From: an uncultured Ruminococcus sp.
GTDB lineage: Bacteria > Bacillota > Clostridia > Oscillospirales > Ruminococcaceae
NCBI GenBank assembly: GCA_946540705.1
Contig: CAMNJD010000467.1
Span: 1-5,749 of the forward strand
Reading direction: 5' to 3'
Length of the DNA: 5,749 bases
The notes beneath the pieces were generated by a model. The model saw only the letters and a program-made list of their open reading frames with translations. It was not told the origin of the DNA and did no database searches. How positions within the stretch are numbered: the first letter of the stretch is position 1; every line of letters begins with the position of its first letter. The position numbers and the translations under genes were made by a program. Positions 1 through 5,749 of the stretch are shown here, piece by piece.

Positions 1-1127
1 TGCCGGCTGCAAAGATCGGGGATGCGCTTGTCAAAGCAGCGCCCTGAGAATGCAAAATGCGGCAGCTCGATATGCCTTGTACCGGCGGGGAGGATGAATC
101 GGTAAAGCGGGTCTGCAATGACCGTTTCCGGCGGATGCTCCGCGAGATCGCGCTCGATCTCCTCCTCTGAAGCCGGGCTCTCCGATGCACCGTTCATGCA
201 GGCCGCATCAAACGGCAGCGGGCAGATGACCCGTGCAGTTTTGCCGCTCTGCATCGCTGCTGCCGCCGCGACAGAGCCGGAAATGATGCTCTCACCGATC
301 ACGGTGATCTGTCCGTGCTCCGCAGCATTGCCCGCCGCGCAGGGATACAGGCACACGCCCGATTTTGCCGCATCCCGCAGTGCGTCTGCGATGACTGCGG
401 AGAGCTGCGCCCCGACCGGCAGACCGCAGACATACGGAATACCGAACGCCTCATACAGATATTGTCCGGCGGCAAGCCCCGTCTGCGAAATGACCAGATT
501 CACCTGCGCAGCCGCCGCATTTGAGAGCGTATCGAGCGTATCGCCCATCGCAAAGCAGGACACGACACGGAATCCGTTTTCCGCGAGCCATGCCCGCAGG
601 GACTCCACGGTCCCGGTGATGCCGAAATCCAGCGGGGTCGCACCGAGTATGTTTACGCCGCCCGGTATTTTTTCCGCTGACGGCTGCACATATTCCTTTG
701 CGATCACGCAGAGCGCCTCGGACGCGCCTCTGATATAGGAATGTGTGCCGTTTGTGTGCATCGCAAAGGTGCGGATGCCGGTGCGCTGTTCAATCGCAGC
801 AGCAGCCGCATCAAAGTCCGTGCCGGTCATCATCGGCATCGGCGAACCGCAGACAGCGATGAAACGCGGATGCCGGTCATGCGCCGCCGCTGTCACATCC
901 GCAATGAATTTTTCGTCATTGCCGAGGATCGCGTCCAGCTCGGTCAGCGCGGAAATAAAGATCATCGACTGCATGTCGTACCAGCGCGGCTCGTCATGCG
1001 TTGCATAGGTCGAGTTGCAGCCGGAAGCGTCATGAACCACCGTCATGCCGCCGAGCTCATAGAGCGCAGAACAGACACCGGAGGTGTCCGCCGCATAGCA
1101 CGGGATGATCCGCGATACATTTTTCAT
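1..1127 (-). CDS. NifK/NifN-like nitrogenase component 1 protein, partial (C-terminus beyond left edge)
   Basis: I read 375 complete codons from ATG at 1127 to the window edge with no stop, so the gene is truncated only by the window. It is a nitrogenase component 1 (oxidoreductase) family protein, probably the beta-like partner of the upstream gene. The N-terminus starts almost directly at the cluster-binding region. Cys10, Cys19 and the His32-x-x-x-Gly-Cys37 segment match the NifK pattern around Cys70 and Cys95 (VHGSQGC in NifK). A LTELDAILGND segment near residues 61-71 matches the conserved EKDIVFGG region. Cys93, before a GTDFD stretch, is the probable counterpart of NifK Cys153, but lies three residues further from the Gly than usual. 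No Cys sits where NifD has its FeMo-cofactor ligand. The start has a GGGAGGT ribosome-binding site (1134-1140) six bases upstream, and the gap to the upstream stop is 13 bases, so it belongs to the same operon. The substrate is unknown. Confidence 0.85.
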   Translation of the reverse strand, partial: MKNVSRIIPCYAADTSGVCSALYELGGMTVVHDASGCNSTYATHDEPRWYDMQSMIFISALTELDAILGNDEKFIADVTAAAHDRHPRFIAVCGSPMPMMTGTDFDAAAAAIEQRTGIRTFAMHTNGTHSYIRGASEALCVIAKEYVQPSAEKIPGGVNILGATPLDFGITGTVESLRAWLAENGFRVVSCFAMGDTLDTLSNAAAAQVNLVISQTGLAAGQYLYEAFGIPYVCGLPVGAQLSAVIADALRDAAKSGVCLYPCAAGNAAEHGQITVIGESIISGSVAAAAAMQSGKTARVICPLPFDAACMNGASESPASEEEIERDLAEHPPETVIADPLYRFILPAGTRHIELPHFAFSGRCFDKRIPDLCSR

Positions 1128-1140
1128 CTGCGCACCTCCC

Positions 1141-2445
1141 TCACAGCAGACAGGATTCACAGCCAAAGCCCTTGTGCCGCAGCACGTTCCGGCTGTCCTT
1201 GGGTTCACGGAAGGCCTCGGTCATCAGCGCCGCAAGCGCCTGAATGCCCGCAAAGCCGTAATATCCGCCGTTGACCGCGAAATTCACAAAATGATCGGTC
1301 GCAAAGTAATACGCCGCCTTCTGACCGATCGCAAGCACCGGCGCATGCGGCTCGCTGTGCATGTGCAGCATATTGACATTCACCGCCGAGAAAATCTCCA
1401 GACCGGGGCGGTTTGCACGGAGCCATGCAAAGGCAGCCTCCTCCTCACCCGCCGCATCGGCAATGACGGATTTCACGTTGAAGCCGTGTTCGGTCAGCAG
1501 CTTCGCCAGCTCAAACGGCCGTGTCACTGCGGTGAAGTCGATCGCGATCTCCGTGCCGCCGATCACCGCCTGTGCGGCATCCAGTGCGGCATCCGCAGCC
1601 CGCATCTCCGCTGAAAAATCGGGATACGCCGCGCCGAGGGTTTCGCAGAGCTGCCGGTAATTTTCCAGAATCTGCGCGTAGTCAAAGCTGTTGGGCAGAT
1701 AGAGCTGCGGGATGCTCAGGCGCCGCTCCAGCTCCGCTCCGGCATAGCGCCCGATCGGCGTATAGGTGATATCCAGTGCGCTCTCCGCCATGCGCTGATA
1801 ATCTTCATAGTTCCTGCACAGCGCGATATCATGCAGCACAAAGCCGTTCTGCCGCAGGATGCGCACCAGCTCAGAGCGCTCATCCGTTGCGCGGTCATTG
1901 CCGATGATGCTCACCGCACGCGGGTTCCGTTCACGCGGTTCGAGTGCCGCATAAAGCTGCGCCGCCATTTTCATGCCCGGCGGGACAGTCTGCCGCATGG
2001 TCGGGGTCATATAGCAGTCCACAAATCTGATCTGCGGAAACCGCCCGTGCAGCTCGCGGAGGATCATGTCGAAATCGACTCCCGCAAACAGATGGATGCA
2101 GCTCAGATAGAGCAGGACAATGCGCGGCTGCTGCGGCAGCTTTTGCAGAATCTCCGCACAGCCGTCAATGATGTCATATTCCAGGCTGCCGTCGTACATA
2201 TCCTGCTCGGATACCGAGATCCAGCTCATCCGGTCAAGGGCATTCATTTCAGCGGCTGTCAGAATGACACCGCGCAGGCAGCCCTGCGCGCAGGCAAAGA
2301 TCTGATGTGCGCCGGGAACAAGCATCCCTGTGTGGACGATATTCCACATGCCGCGCACCGGCGTATTGTATTCCAGTCCGGAGGGAAAAAATGCAGCGCT
2401 GTCCGCATCGGCGATACGCACGCTGCGCGGCTTTTCCTGTGTCAT
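1141..2445 (-). CDS. NifD-like nitrogenase component 1 protein (alpha-like)
   Basis: This 434-residue protein is shorter than NifD (about 480-490) and near the size of DPOR and CfbD-type subunits. Cys52 and Cys56 lie in an HQIFACAQGCLRG segment, where NifD has its HGPVGC region. A SEQDMYDGSLEYDI stretch (residues 79-92) corresponds to the NifD EKDIVFGG region. Cys116, in SCIHLFAGVDFD, corresponds to P-cluster Cys154. Aligning by hand on the Ile-Pro at 245-246, Tyr228 occupies the place of FeMo-cofactor ligand Cys275. Aligning on GGYYGFAG (393-400), Val387 occupies the place of His442, with the nearest His two residues away at 385. The C-terminus ends in a Cys429-x-x-Cys432 pair. The start overlaps the nifH-like stop (ATGA), with a GGAGGT site (2451-2456) five bases before the ATG. 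It should form a heterotetramer with the next gene product and receive electrons from the NifH-like protein. The reaction is not known, and nitrogen fixation is unlikely. Confidence 0.85.
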   Translation of the reverse strand: MTQEKPRSVRIADADSAAFFPSGLEYNTPVRGMWNIVHTGMLVPGAHQIFACAQGCLRGVILTAAEMNALDRMSWISVSEQDMYDGSLEYDIIDGCAEILQKLPQQPRIVLLYLSCIHLFAGVDFDMILRELHGRFPQIRFVDCYMTPTMRQTVPPGMKMAAQLYAALEPRERNPRAVSIIGNDRATDERSELVRILRQNGFVLHDIALCRNYEDYQRMAESALDITYTPIGRYAGAELERRLSIPQLYLPNSFDYAQILENYRQLCETLGAAYPDFSAEMRAADAALDAAQAVIGGTEIAIDFTAVTRPFELAKLLTEHGFNVKSVIADAAGEEEAAFAWLRANRPGLEIFSAVNVNMLHMHSEPHAPVLAIGQKAAYYFATDHFVNFAVNGGYYGFAGIQALAALMTEAFREPKDSRNVLRHKGFGCESCLL

Positions 2446-3203
2446 GACACACCTCCGCAGGCTTCCAGCATCGCCTGCGCGATCGCGTCAAGCTGCTTTG
2501 CCGCTAGGGAATCCGGCTTCAGGCAGCGCACGGCGCAGTCCTGCTTCTCTGCTTCCGCGATATCCGCACTGCGGTCGAGCGCGCCGATGACTGTTGTATG
2601 AAAATCGTCCGCAAGCATCTGTACGGCAGCGTCCTCGCCCTCGGTACCTCTGCGGTTGAGGATGATGCCGCCTAAGGATGCATAGCCCCTGCCCCTGAAA
2701 TTCTCAACGGCCATGCAGATATTGCCCGCCGCGTATTTTGCCATTTTTTCGCCGGAGGTCACGACAAATACCCGATCGGCATAGCCCCCGCGCATCGGCA
2801 TCGAAAAGCCGCCGCAGACCACATCGCCCAGCACATCGTAAATGACGAGATCGGGCTGATATTTCTCATATGCACCGAGGCGCTTCAGCGTTTCCAGCGC
2901 ATTGATGATGCCGCGCCCCGCACAGCCGACGCCCGGCAGCGGTCCGCCCGCTTCAACGCACAGCACGCCGAAATCCCCGACATGCACGATATCATCGAGC
3001 GTCACGTTCATGCCCTTCTGCCGCTCCGCATCCAGCACGGTCGGAATCCGCGTGCCGCCGTGCAGCAGCGCGGTCGAATCCGCCTTGGGGTCGCAGCCGA
3101 TCTGCATGACGCGCAGACCCTTTGCAGCCAGTGCCGCAGAAATATTACATGAGACCGTCGATTTGCCGATCCCGCCTTTTCCGTAGACCGCCAGCTTTTT
3201 CAT
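2442..3203 (-). CDS. NifH-like iron-sulfur ATPase (nitrogenase reductase family)
   Basis: This 253-residue protein of the NifH/BchL family is a dimeric ATPase that would pass electrons from a bridging 4Fe-4S cluster to the component 1 partner. The P-loop GKGGIGKST covers residues 8-16, and the GCDPKADST switch I segment covers 36-44. Cys94 (in VGCAGRG) and Cys130 (in DVLGDVVCGGF, switch II) are the two cluster ligands, and Arg97 matches the arginine that is ADP-ribosylated in some NifH proteins. The protein is shorter than true NifH (about 275-295), mostly at the C-terminus. MinD/ParA proteins share the P-loop but lack this Cys pair, so they are excluded. The start codon overlaps the hydE stop by four bases (ATGA), and the stop overlaps the NifD-like start the same way, indicating translational coupling. 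I give no symbol because homologs serve in nitrogenase, chlorophyll, F430 and methylthio-alkane systems. Confidence 0.92.
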   Translation of the reverse strand: MKKLAVYGKGGIGKSTVSCNISAALAAKGLRVMQIGCDPKADSTALLHGGTRIPTVLDAERQKGMNVTLDDIVHVGDFGVLCVEAGGPLPGVGCAGRGIINALETLKRLGAYEKYQPDLVIYDVLGDVVCGGFSMPMRGGYADRVFVVTSGEKMAKYAAGNICMAVENFRGRGYASLGGIILNRRGTEGEDAAVQMLADDFHTTVIGALDRSADIAEAEKQDCAVRCLKPDSLAAKQLDAIAQAMLEACGGVS

Positions 3204-4249
3204 TCCGCATAATCCCCTCTCGTCACCGCGACCTCATAGCCGATCGACTTCATCCGCTGCTGCAAACAGAAGCGGCAGTCCGACGACTGATCCTCGGTGC
3301 AGATTTTGTTGTCGTAGAGCATGTACTTCTTCCGCACGGCCGTCGGCGAAAGATTCGGCATGATGACATTCGCGCCGGCCAGCACGCCCTGTTCGCGCCC
3401 CTGCGGGTGGATCGTACCCAGGGCAGTCGTTGCGGGCAGCAGCACATGCGGCAGCATCAGCCGGCAAAGGCTCAGCAGGTAGAGCGTCAGCTCATAGGAG
3501 CCCTTTGGCTCCTTTGCAAAAGGCGTGTCCTTATGCGGCAAAAACGGCCCCATGCCGATCATTTCCGGGCGGAAATCCTGCAAAAAGCACAGATCCTCCG
3601 CCAGATATTCCGTCGTCTGGAACGGCGAACCGACCATCATGCCCGCGCCGGTCTGGTAGCCCAGCGATTTGAGATCGCGCAGACATCGCATCCGGTGTGC
3701 AAAGGACATCTGCGGCGGGTGCAGCATGCCGTAATGTGCCGCATTGGCTGTCTCATGCCGCAGCAGATAGCGGTCGGCACCGGCTTCCCGCATCAGCTTC
3801 AGTTCATCGTATTCCCGCTCGCCGAGCGAGAGCGTCACGGCACAGTCCGGATGTGCCGCCTTGATGCGCCGCACCAGCTCTGCCAGATGTTCTGCGGTGT
3901 AGGTGAAGTCCTCACCGCTTTGCAGCACAAATGTCCGGTAGCCGATCTCATAGCCCTCATCGCAGCAATCCAGGATCTCATCATCCGTCAGTCTGTAGCG
4001 CTGTGCCTTCGCATTTGAGCGCCGGATGCCGCAGTACAGACAGTCATTTTTGCAGTAATTGGAGAATTCGACAATGCCGCGGATGAAAATGCGCCTGCCG
4101 AACACCTGCTGACTGACCGCACGCGCCAGCTCTGCGGCATACGCACGGTCGTCCTCTGTGATATCGGTCAGCAGTGCGATCCACTGCGCTTTGGTCAGTC
4201 TGCCGGATGCTCTGAGCATTCCGAGCAGGTCTTTTTTGGACTGCCGCAT
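3200..4249 (-). CDS. hydE: Radical SAM enzyme HydE ([FeFe]-hydrogenase H-cluster maturase)
   Basis: At 349 residues it matches the usual HydE length. The radical SAM cluster motif CX3CX2C is Cys66, Cys70 and Cys73, in an EFSNYCKNDCLYCGIRR context typical of HydE. Other HydE-like stretches are QSGED (110-114), LRHETAN (163-169), GAGMMVGSP (201-209), GMGPFLPHKDTP (232-243), PATTALGTIHPQGRE (272-286) and MPNLSP (297-302). The C-terminal CX7CX2C set, Cys317, Cys325 and Cys328, is the optional accessory 4Fe-4S site seen in some HydE proteins. In hydrogenase assembly HydE acts between HydG and HydF, processing the Fe(CO)2(CN)-cysteine synthon into the diiron precursor. The ATG at 4249 has a GGGGG ribosome-binding site (4258-4262) eight bases upstream. 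PylB and BioB relatives are less likely given these motifs. What is odd is the direct overlap with a nitrogenase-like gene set. No hydF, hydG or hydrogenase gene lies in the window. Confidence 0.92.
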   Translation of the reverse strand: MRQSKKDLLGMLRASGRLTKAQWIALLTDITEDDRAYAAELARAVSQQVFGRRIFIRGIVEFSNYCKNDCLYCGIRRSNAKAQRYRLTDDEILDCCDEGYEIGYRTFVLQSGEDFTYTAEHLAELVRRIKAAHPDCAVTLSLGEREYDELKLMREAGADRYLLRHETANAAHYGMLHPPQMSFAHRMRCLRDLKSLGYQTGAGMMVGSPFQTTEYLAEDLCFLQDFRPEMIGMGPFLPHKDTPFAKEPKGSYELTLYLLSLCRLMLPHVLLPATTALGTIHPQGREQGVLAGANVIMPNLSPTAVRKKYMLYDNKICTEDQSSDCRFCLQQRMKSIGYEVAVTRGDYAE

Positions 4250-4277
4250 TCAGTTTTCCCCCATTCAGACAGCAAGA

Positions 4278-4305
4278 GCGGCCTGTCTCCGGAAAGACAG
4301 ACCGC
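4278..4305 (-). promoter_or_regulatory. Hairpin in the leader just upstream of hydE
   Basis: A 4-bp outer stem (4278-4281 with 4302-4305), one C/A mismatch and a 6-bp inner stem (4283-4288 with 4295-4300) close a six-base loop. It lies between the TM1266-family gene and hydE, about 16 bases before the hydE ribosome-binding site on the transcript. No U-run follows on the minus strand, so it is not a clear intrinsic terminator for the leftward transcript. It could be a processing or stability element, or part of an attenuator. A second copy of the AGACAG arm at 4267-4272 allows a competing pairing. Confidence 0.4.
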
Positions 4306-4462
4306 CCCCTTGTGCTTTGTCAAAAGAAGAAAGGGACTGCCAATCTTTCACCTCAAAGGCACAGCATTTTCGGTGTCAGGAGACAGAAAGCTATTTATCA
4401 ATCACAGTGATCCCCGTGCAGCAGCCTCAAGCGCAGCTATCGGTGTGGACGGGTTCAGCGGG

Positions 4463-4711
4463 TCATTCTGCCGGAGCGCAGACGGTCTTTGCCTCAACGC
4501 CGGCGAGCCTGCCGATCTTTCCGGCAAGCGTATTGATGATGTTCTGGGGGGCATCGACCGCAACGCTGATGAGATTCAGCTTTTTCACACGGTACGGCAC
4601 GCCCATTCTGCCGATGACGTACTCCGCATATTCATGCAGCAATGCATTGATGCCCTCTGCGGAATCCGGATTCCGGACAATAATCGCGATGACCGCGGTT
4701 CTGGTCTCCAT
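4463..4711 (-). CDS. TM1266-family putative iron-only hydrogenase system regulator
   Basis: This is an 82-residue protein, close to the roughly 80 residues typical of the TM1266 family. The family is found almost always with [FeFe]-hydrogenase maturation genes and has a small ACT/NikR-C-terminal-like ferredoxin fold without an obvious DNA-binding domain. The visible pattern fits: a beta strand TAVIAIIVRNP (4-14), a helix around SAEGINALLHEYAEYVIGRM, then a strand KKLNLISVAVDA (43-54) and a second helix QNIINTLAGKIGRL. Its biochemical role is not established, and 'regulator' is a family label. The ATG at 4711 is supported by a GGGAGGAG ribosome-binding site ending eight bases upstream. It is the first gene after the promoter at 4745-4773 and lies 213 bases ahead of hydE in the same direction. 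That context supports the family call and suggests one transcription unit. Confidence 0.85.
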   Translation of the reverse strand: METRTAVIAIIVRNPDSAEGINALLHEYAEYVIGRMGVPYRVKKLNLISVAVDAPQNIINTLAGKIGRLAGVEAKTVCAPAE

Positions 4712-4744
4712 ACGGCATACTCCTCCCGAACCTGTTATCAGTTT

Positions 4745-4773
4745 ATTATAGCATGCACGCAGCGGAAAGTCAA
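4745..4773 (-). promoter_or_regulatory. Sigma-A type promoter for the leftward operon
   Basis: On the minus strand the -35 is TTGACT (4768-4773) and the -10 is a perfect TATAAT (4745-4750), separated by exactly 17 bases. A TGC directly before the -10 gives an extended -10. Transcription would start near 4738, leaving a leader of about 27 bases with the GGGAGGAG site before the TM1266-family ATG. Confidence 0.88.
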
Positions 4774-4802
4774 GGAGTCCCCTGCCGGATTGTTCATAAC
4801 AG

Positions 4803-4825
4803 ACAAAATATGAATGAAATTTTGT
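4803..4825. repeat. AT-rich inverted repeat in the divergent promoter region
   Basis: ACAAAAT at 4803-4809 is mirrored by ATTTTGT at 4819-4825 with a nine-base spacer. A second, shorter palindrome (CAGTT-G-AACTG) follows at 4827-4837. Both sit between the two divergent promoters, about 30-65 bases upstream of the leftward -35 and 60-95 bases upstream of the rightward -35. This is the place for a regulator site, but no known operator consensus is recognised and AT-rich repeats can be chance. The rest of 4712-4969 holds only the two promoters and ribosome-binding sites. Confidence 0.3.
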
Positions 4826-4896
4826 GCAGTTGAACTGTATTCAGCACTGCGGGAGCAGGTAAATTCCGGATATAGCAATCAATCACAGGAACATGC

Positions 4897-4925
4897 TTGA
4901 CAAGTTGTGAGATTTTATGTATAAT
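4897..4925 (+). promoter_or_regulatory. Sigma-A promoter for the dockerin protein gene
   Basis: A perfect -35 TTGACA (4897-4902) and a perfect -10 TATAAT (4920-4925) are separated by 17 bases. Transcription would begin near 4932, giving a leader of about 38 bases that carries the AGGAGGG ribosome-binding site (4958-4964), five bases before the ATG at 4970. A consensus promoter suggests strong or simply repressed expression. Confidence 0.9.
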
Positions 4926-4969
4926 AACAGTATCCGAAGTCCGTTCCCGACCGTTTCAGGAGGGATATT

Positions 4970-5746
4970 ATGAAACAACGAAAGCATTTCATGCGCAGAC
5001 TGACTGCGCTCCTGCTGACAGGCACGATGCTGACGGCCTCTGCCGCGCTTGCACCCGCTCTCTGCGGCACTGCCGGGCTCTGCGCCGCCGCTGCCGAAAC
5101 TGCCGCCCCCACACAAGAGGAGGTCTATGCGGCGCTCATGGCGATGCAGGAAACCTACCCCGAGGGGACACCGTTCACCAACGAGATCACCTATACATGG
5201 CATGCAGAACAGGGCTACACGATCCGCGGAGGCGGCTGTGCGGCGTTTGCATTTATGCTGAGCGATGCCGCGTTCGGCGATCTCCCTGCCCGGCGCTACT
5301 ATGACTACAATCAGGTGCGCGTGGGCGATATTCTCCGCATCAACAACAATTCGCATTCCGTCATTGTGACGGAGGTGCATGCGGACTATGTGGTGCTTGC
5401 GGAGGGCAATTTCAACGGAGCGGTTCACTGGGGCAGAACGCTGACCTTTGACCGCATCAACGACGGCTCAACATCCTATGCGATCACCCGCTATCCGGAG
5501 GAAAAGCCGCACAGTACCGGCGATGTCAACGGGGACGGCGAAATAGATGCCATTGATGCGCAGCAGGCTCTCCGTTCCTATATTGACCGGATTGCCGGAA
5601 AAGCCCGGAAGCTCACGGATGCACAGCTCACCGCTGCCGATGTGGACAAAAGCGGTGTTACGGACGCAAGAGATGCACAGATTATTTTGCAGTATTTTGT
5701 CAGAAGGCTCGCACTTCAGGACATCACATGGGATGATCTGATCTGA
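4970..5746 (+). CDS. Secreted CHAP/NlpC-P60-like cysteine hydrolase with C-terminal type I dockerin
   Basis: This is a complete 258-residue exported protein. Residues 1-42 form a signal peptide: a basic MKQRKHFMRR start, a hydrophobic stretch to about residue 40, and a likely signal peptidase I cut in the AAAAE run. Neither nearby Cys (32, 38) has a good lipobox. Residues 45-175 look like a papain-fold CHAP/NlpC-P60-type domain. Cys90 in GGGCAAFAFMLSD is the probable nucleophile, His129 in NNNSHSVIV the general base, and Glu145 or Asn147 a third polar residue. The fold call rests on this Cys/His layout only. Residues 184-247 are a type I dockerin with two calcium loops: Asp185, Asn187, Asp189, Asp193 and Asp196, then Asp224, Asp226, Ser228, Asp232 and Asp235. 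The recognition pairs at loop positions 10-11 are Ala-Ile and Ala-Arg. The dockerin should anchor it to a cohesin on a cellulosome scaffoldin or the cell surface. Peptide or peptidoglycan cleavage is inferred. Confidence 0.85.
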   Translation: MKQRKHFMRRLTALLLTGTMLTASAALAPALCGTAGLCAAAAETAAPTQEEVYAALMAMQETYPEGTPFTNEITYTWHAEQGYTIRGGGCAAFAFMLSDAAFGDLPARRYYDYNQVRVGDILRINNNSHSVIVTEVHADYVVLAEGNFNGAVHWGRTLTFDRINDGSTSYAITRYPEEKPHSTGDVNGDGEIDAIDAQQALRSYIDRIAGKARKLTDAQLTAADVDKSGVTDARDAQIILQYFVRRLALQDITWDDLI

Positions 5747-5749
5747 CGC

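Noticed and set aside
118..738. Plus-strand open frame of 206 codons
   Set aside because: It lies opposite the NifK-like gene, has no recognisable family and no ribosome-binding site. It is a shadow of a GC-rich gene on the other strand.
1831..2601. Plus-strand open frame of 256 codons
   Set aside because: It runs opposite the NifD-like and NifH-like genes, with an Arg/His-rich composition typical of antisense frames.
1..3203. True nitrogen-fixing nifHDK operon
   Set aside because: Hand alignment finds no FeMo-cofactor Cys or His ligand in the NifD-like protein, all three proteins look shorter than true Nif subunits (one is incomplete), and no nifB/E/N is visible.
3122..4018. Plus-strand open frame of 298 codons
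   Set aside because: It is antisense to hydE and the start of the NifH-like gene, both of which have clear family motifs. The composition is artefact-like.
4278..4320. Intrinsic terminator between the TM1266 gene and hydE
   Set aside because: A stem is present, but no U-rich run follows on the minus strand. The weakly T-rich side faces the plus strand, where no gene needs terminating.
4295..4323. TTGACA (4318-4323, minus strand) as a separate hydE promoter
   Set aside because: Seventeen bases downstream the sequence is CTGTCT, which is not a usable -10.
5060..5085. Lipoprotein signal in the dockerin protein (Cys32 or Cys38)
   Set aside because: Both cysteines are preceded by Leu instead of the small residue required by the lipobox, so a signal peptidase I cut is more likely.
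4883..5428. Minus-strand open frame of 181 codons
   Set aside because: It is antisense to the dockerin gene and its promoter, and shows no motifs.

Overview
The window looks like the chromosome of an anaerobic, fairly GC-rich Clostridia member, most likely a Ruminococcus-type cellulolytic gut or rumen bacterium. The reasons are a secreted protein ending in a type I dockerin (the cellulosome attachment module), an [FeFe]-hydrogenase maturation gene (hydE) with its TM1266-family partner, strong GGAGG ribosome-binding sites and near-consensus sigma-A promoters. The species assignment is inference.

Positions 1-4773 carry a leftward (minus-strand) gene set. Read in transcription order it has a near-consensus promoter (4745-4773), a small TM1266-family gene (4463-4711), a 213-base gap with a hairpin, hydE (3200-4249), a NifH-like ATPase (2442-3203), a NifD-like nitrogenase component 1 protein (1141-2445), and a second, NifK-like component 1 protein that starts at 1127 and runs off the left edge without a stop. 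The last four genes are tightly coupled: two 4-base ATGA overlaps and one 13-base gap. The nitrogenase-like proteins keep the P-loop and bridging-cluster cysteines of the iron protein and P-cluster-type cysteines in both component 1 proteins. By hand alignment they lack the Cys and His that hold FeMo-cofactor in NifD. This points to a nitrogenase-like reductase of unknown substrate rather than a nitrogen-fixing enzyme.

Positions 4712-4969 are a divergent promoter region with AT-rich inverted repeats. Positions 4970-5746 on the plus strand encode an exported protein with a CHAP/NlpC-P60-like cysteine hydrolase core and a C-terminal dockerin, driven by its own near-perfect promoter.

The most interesting point is that a bona fide-looking HydE, which handles organometallic Fe(CO)(CN) chemistry in hydrogenase assembly, is translationally coupled to a complete nitrogenase-like HDK set. 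Either the operon mixes hydrogenase maturation with an unrelated reductase, or HydE chemistry serves the nitrogenase-like enzyme.
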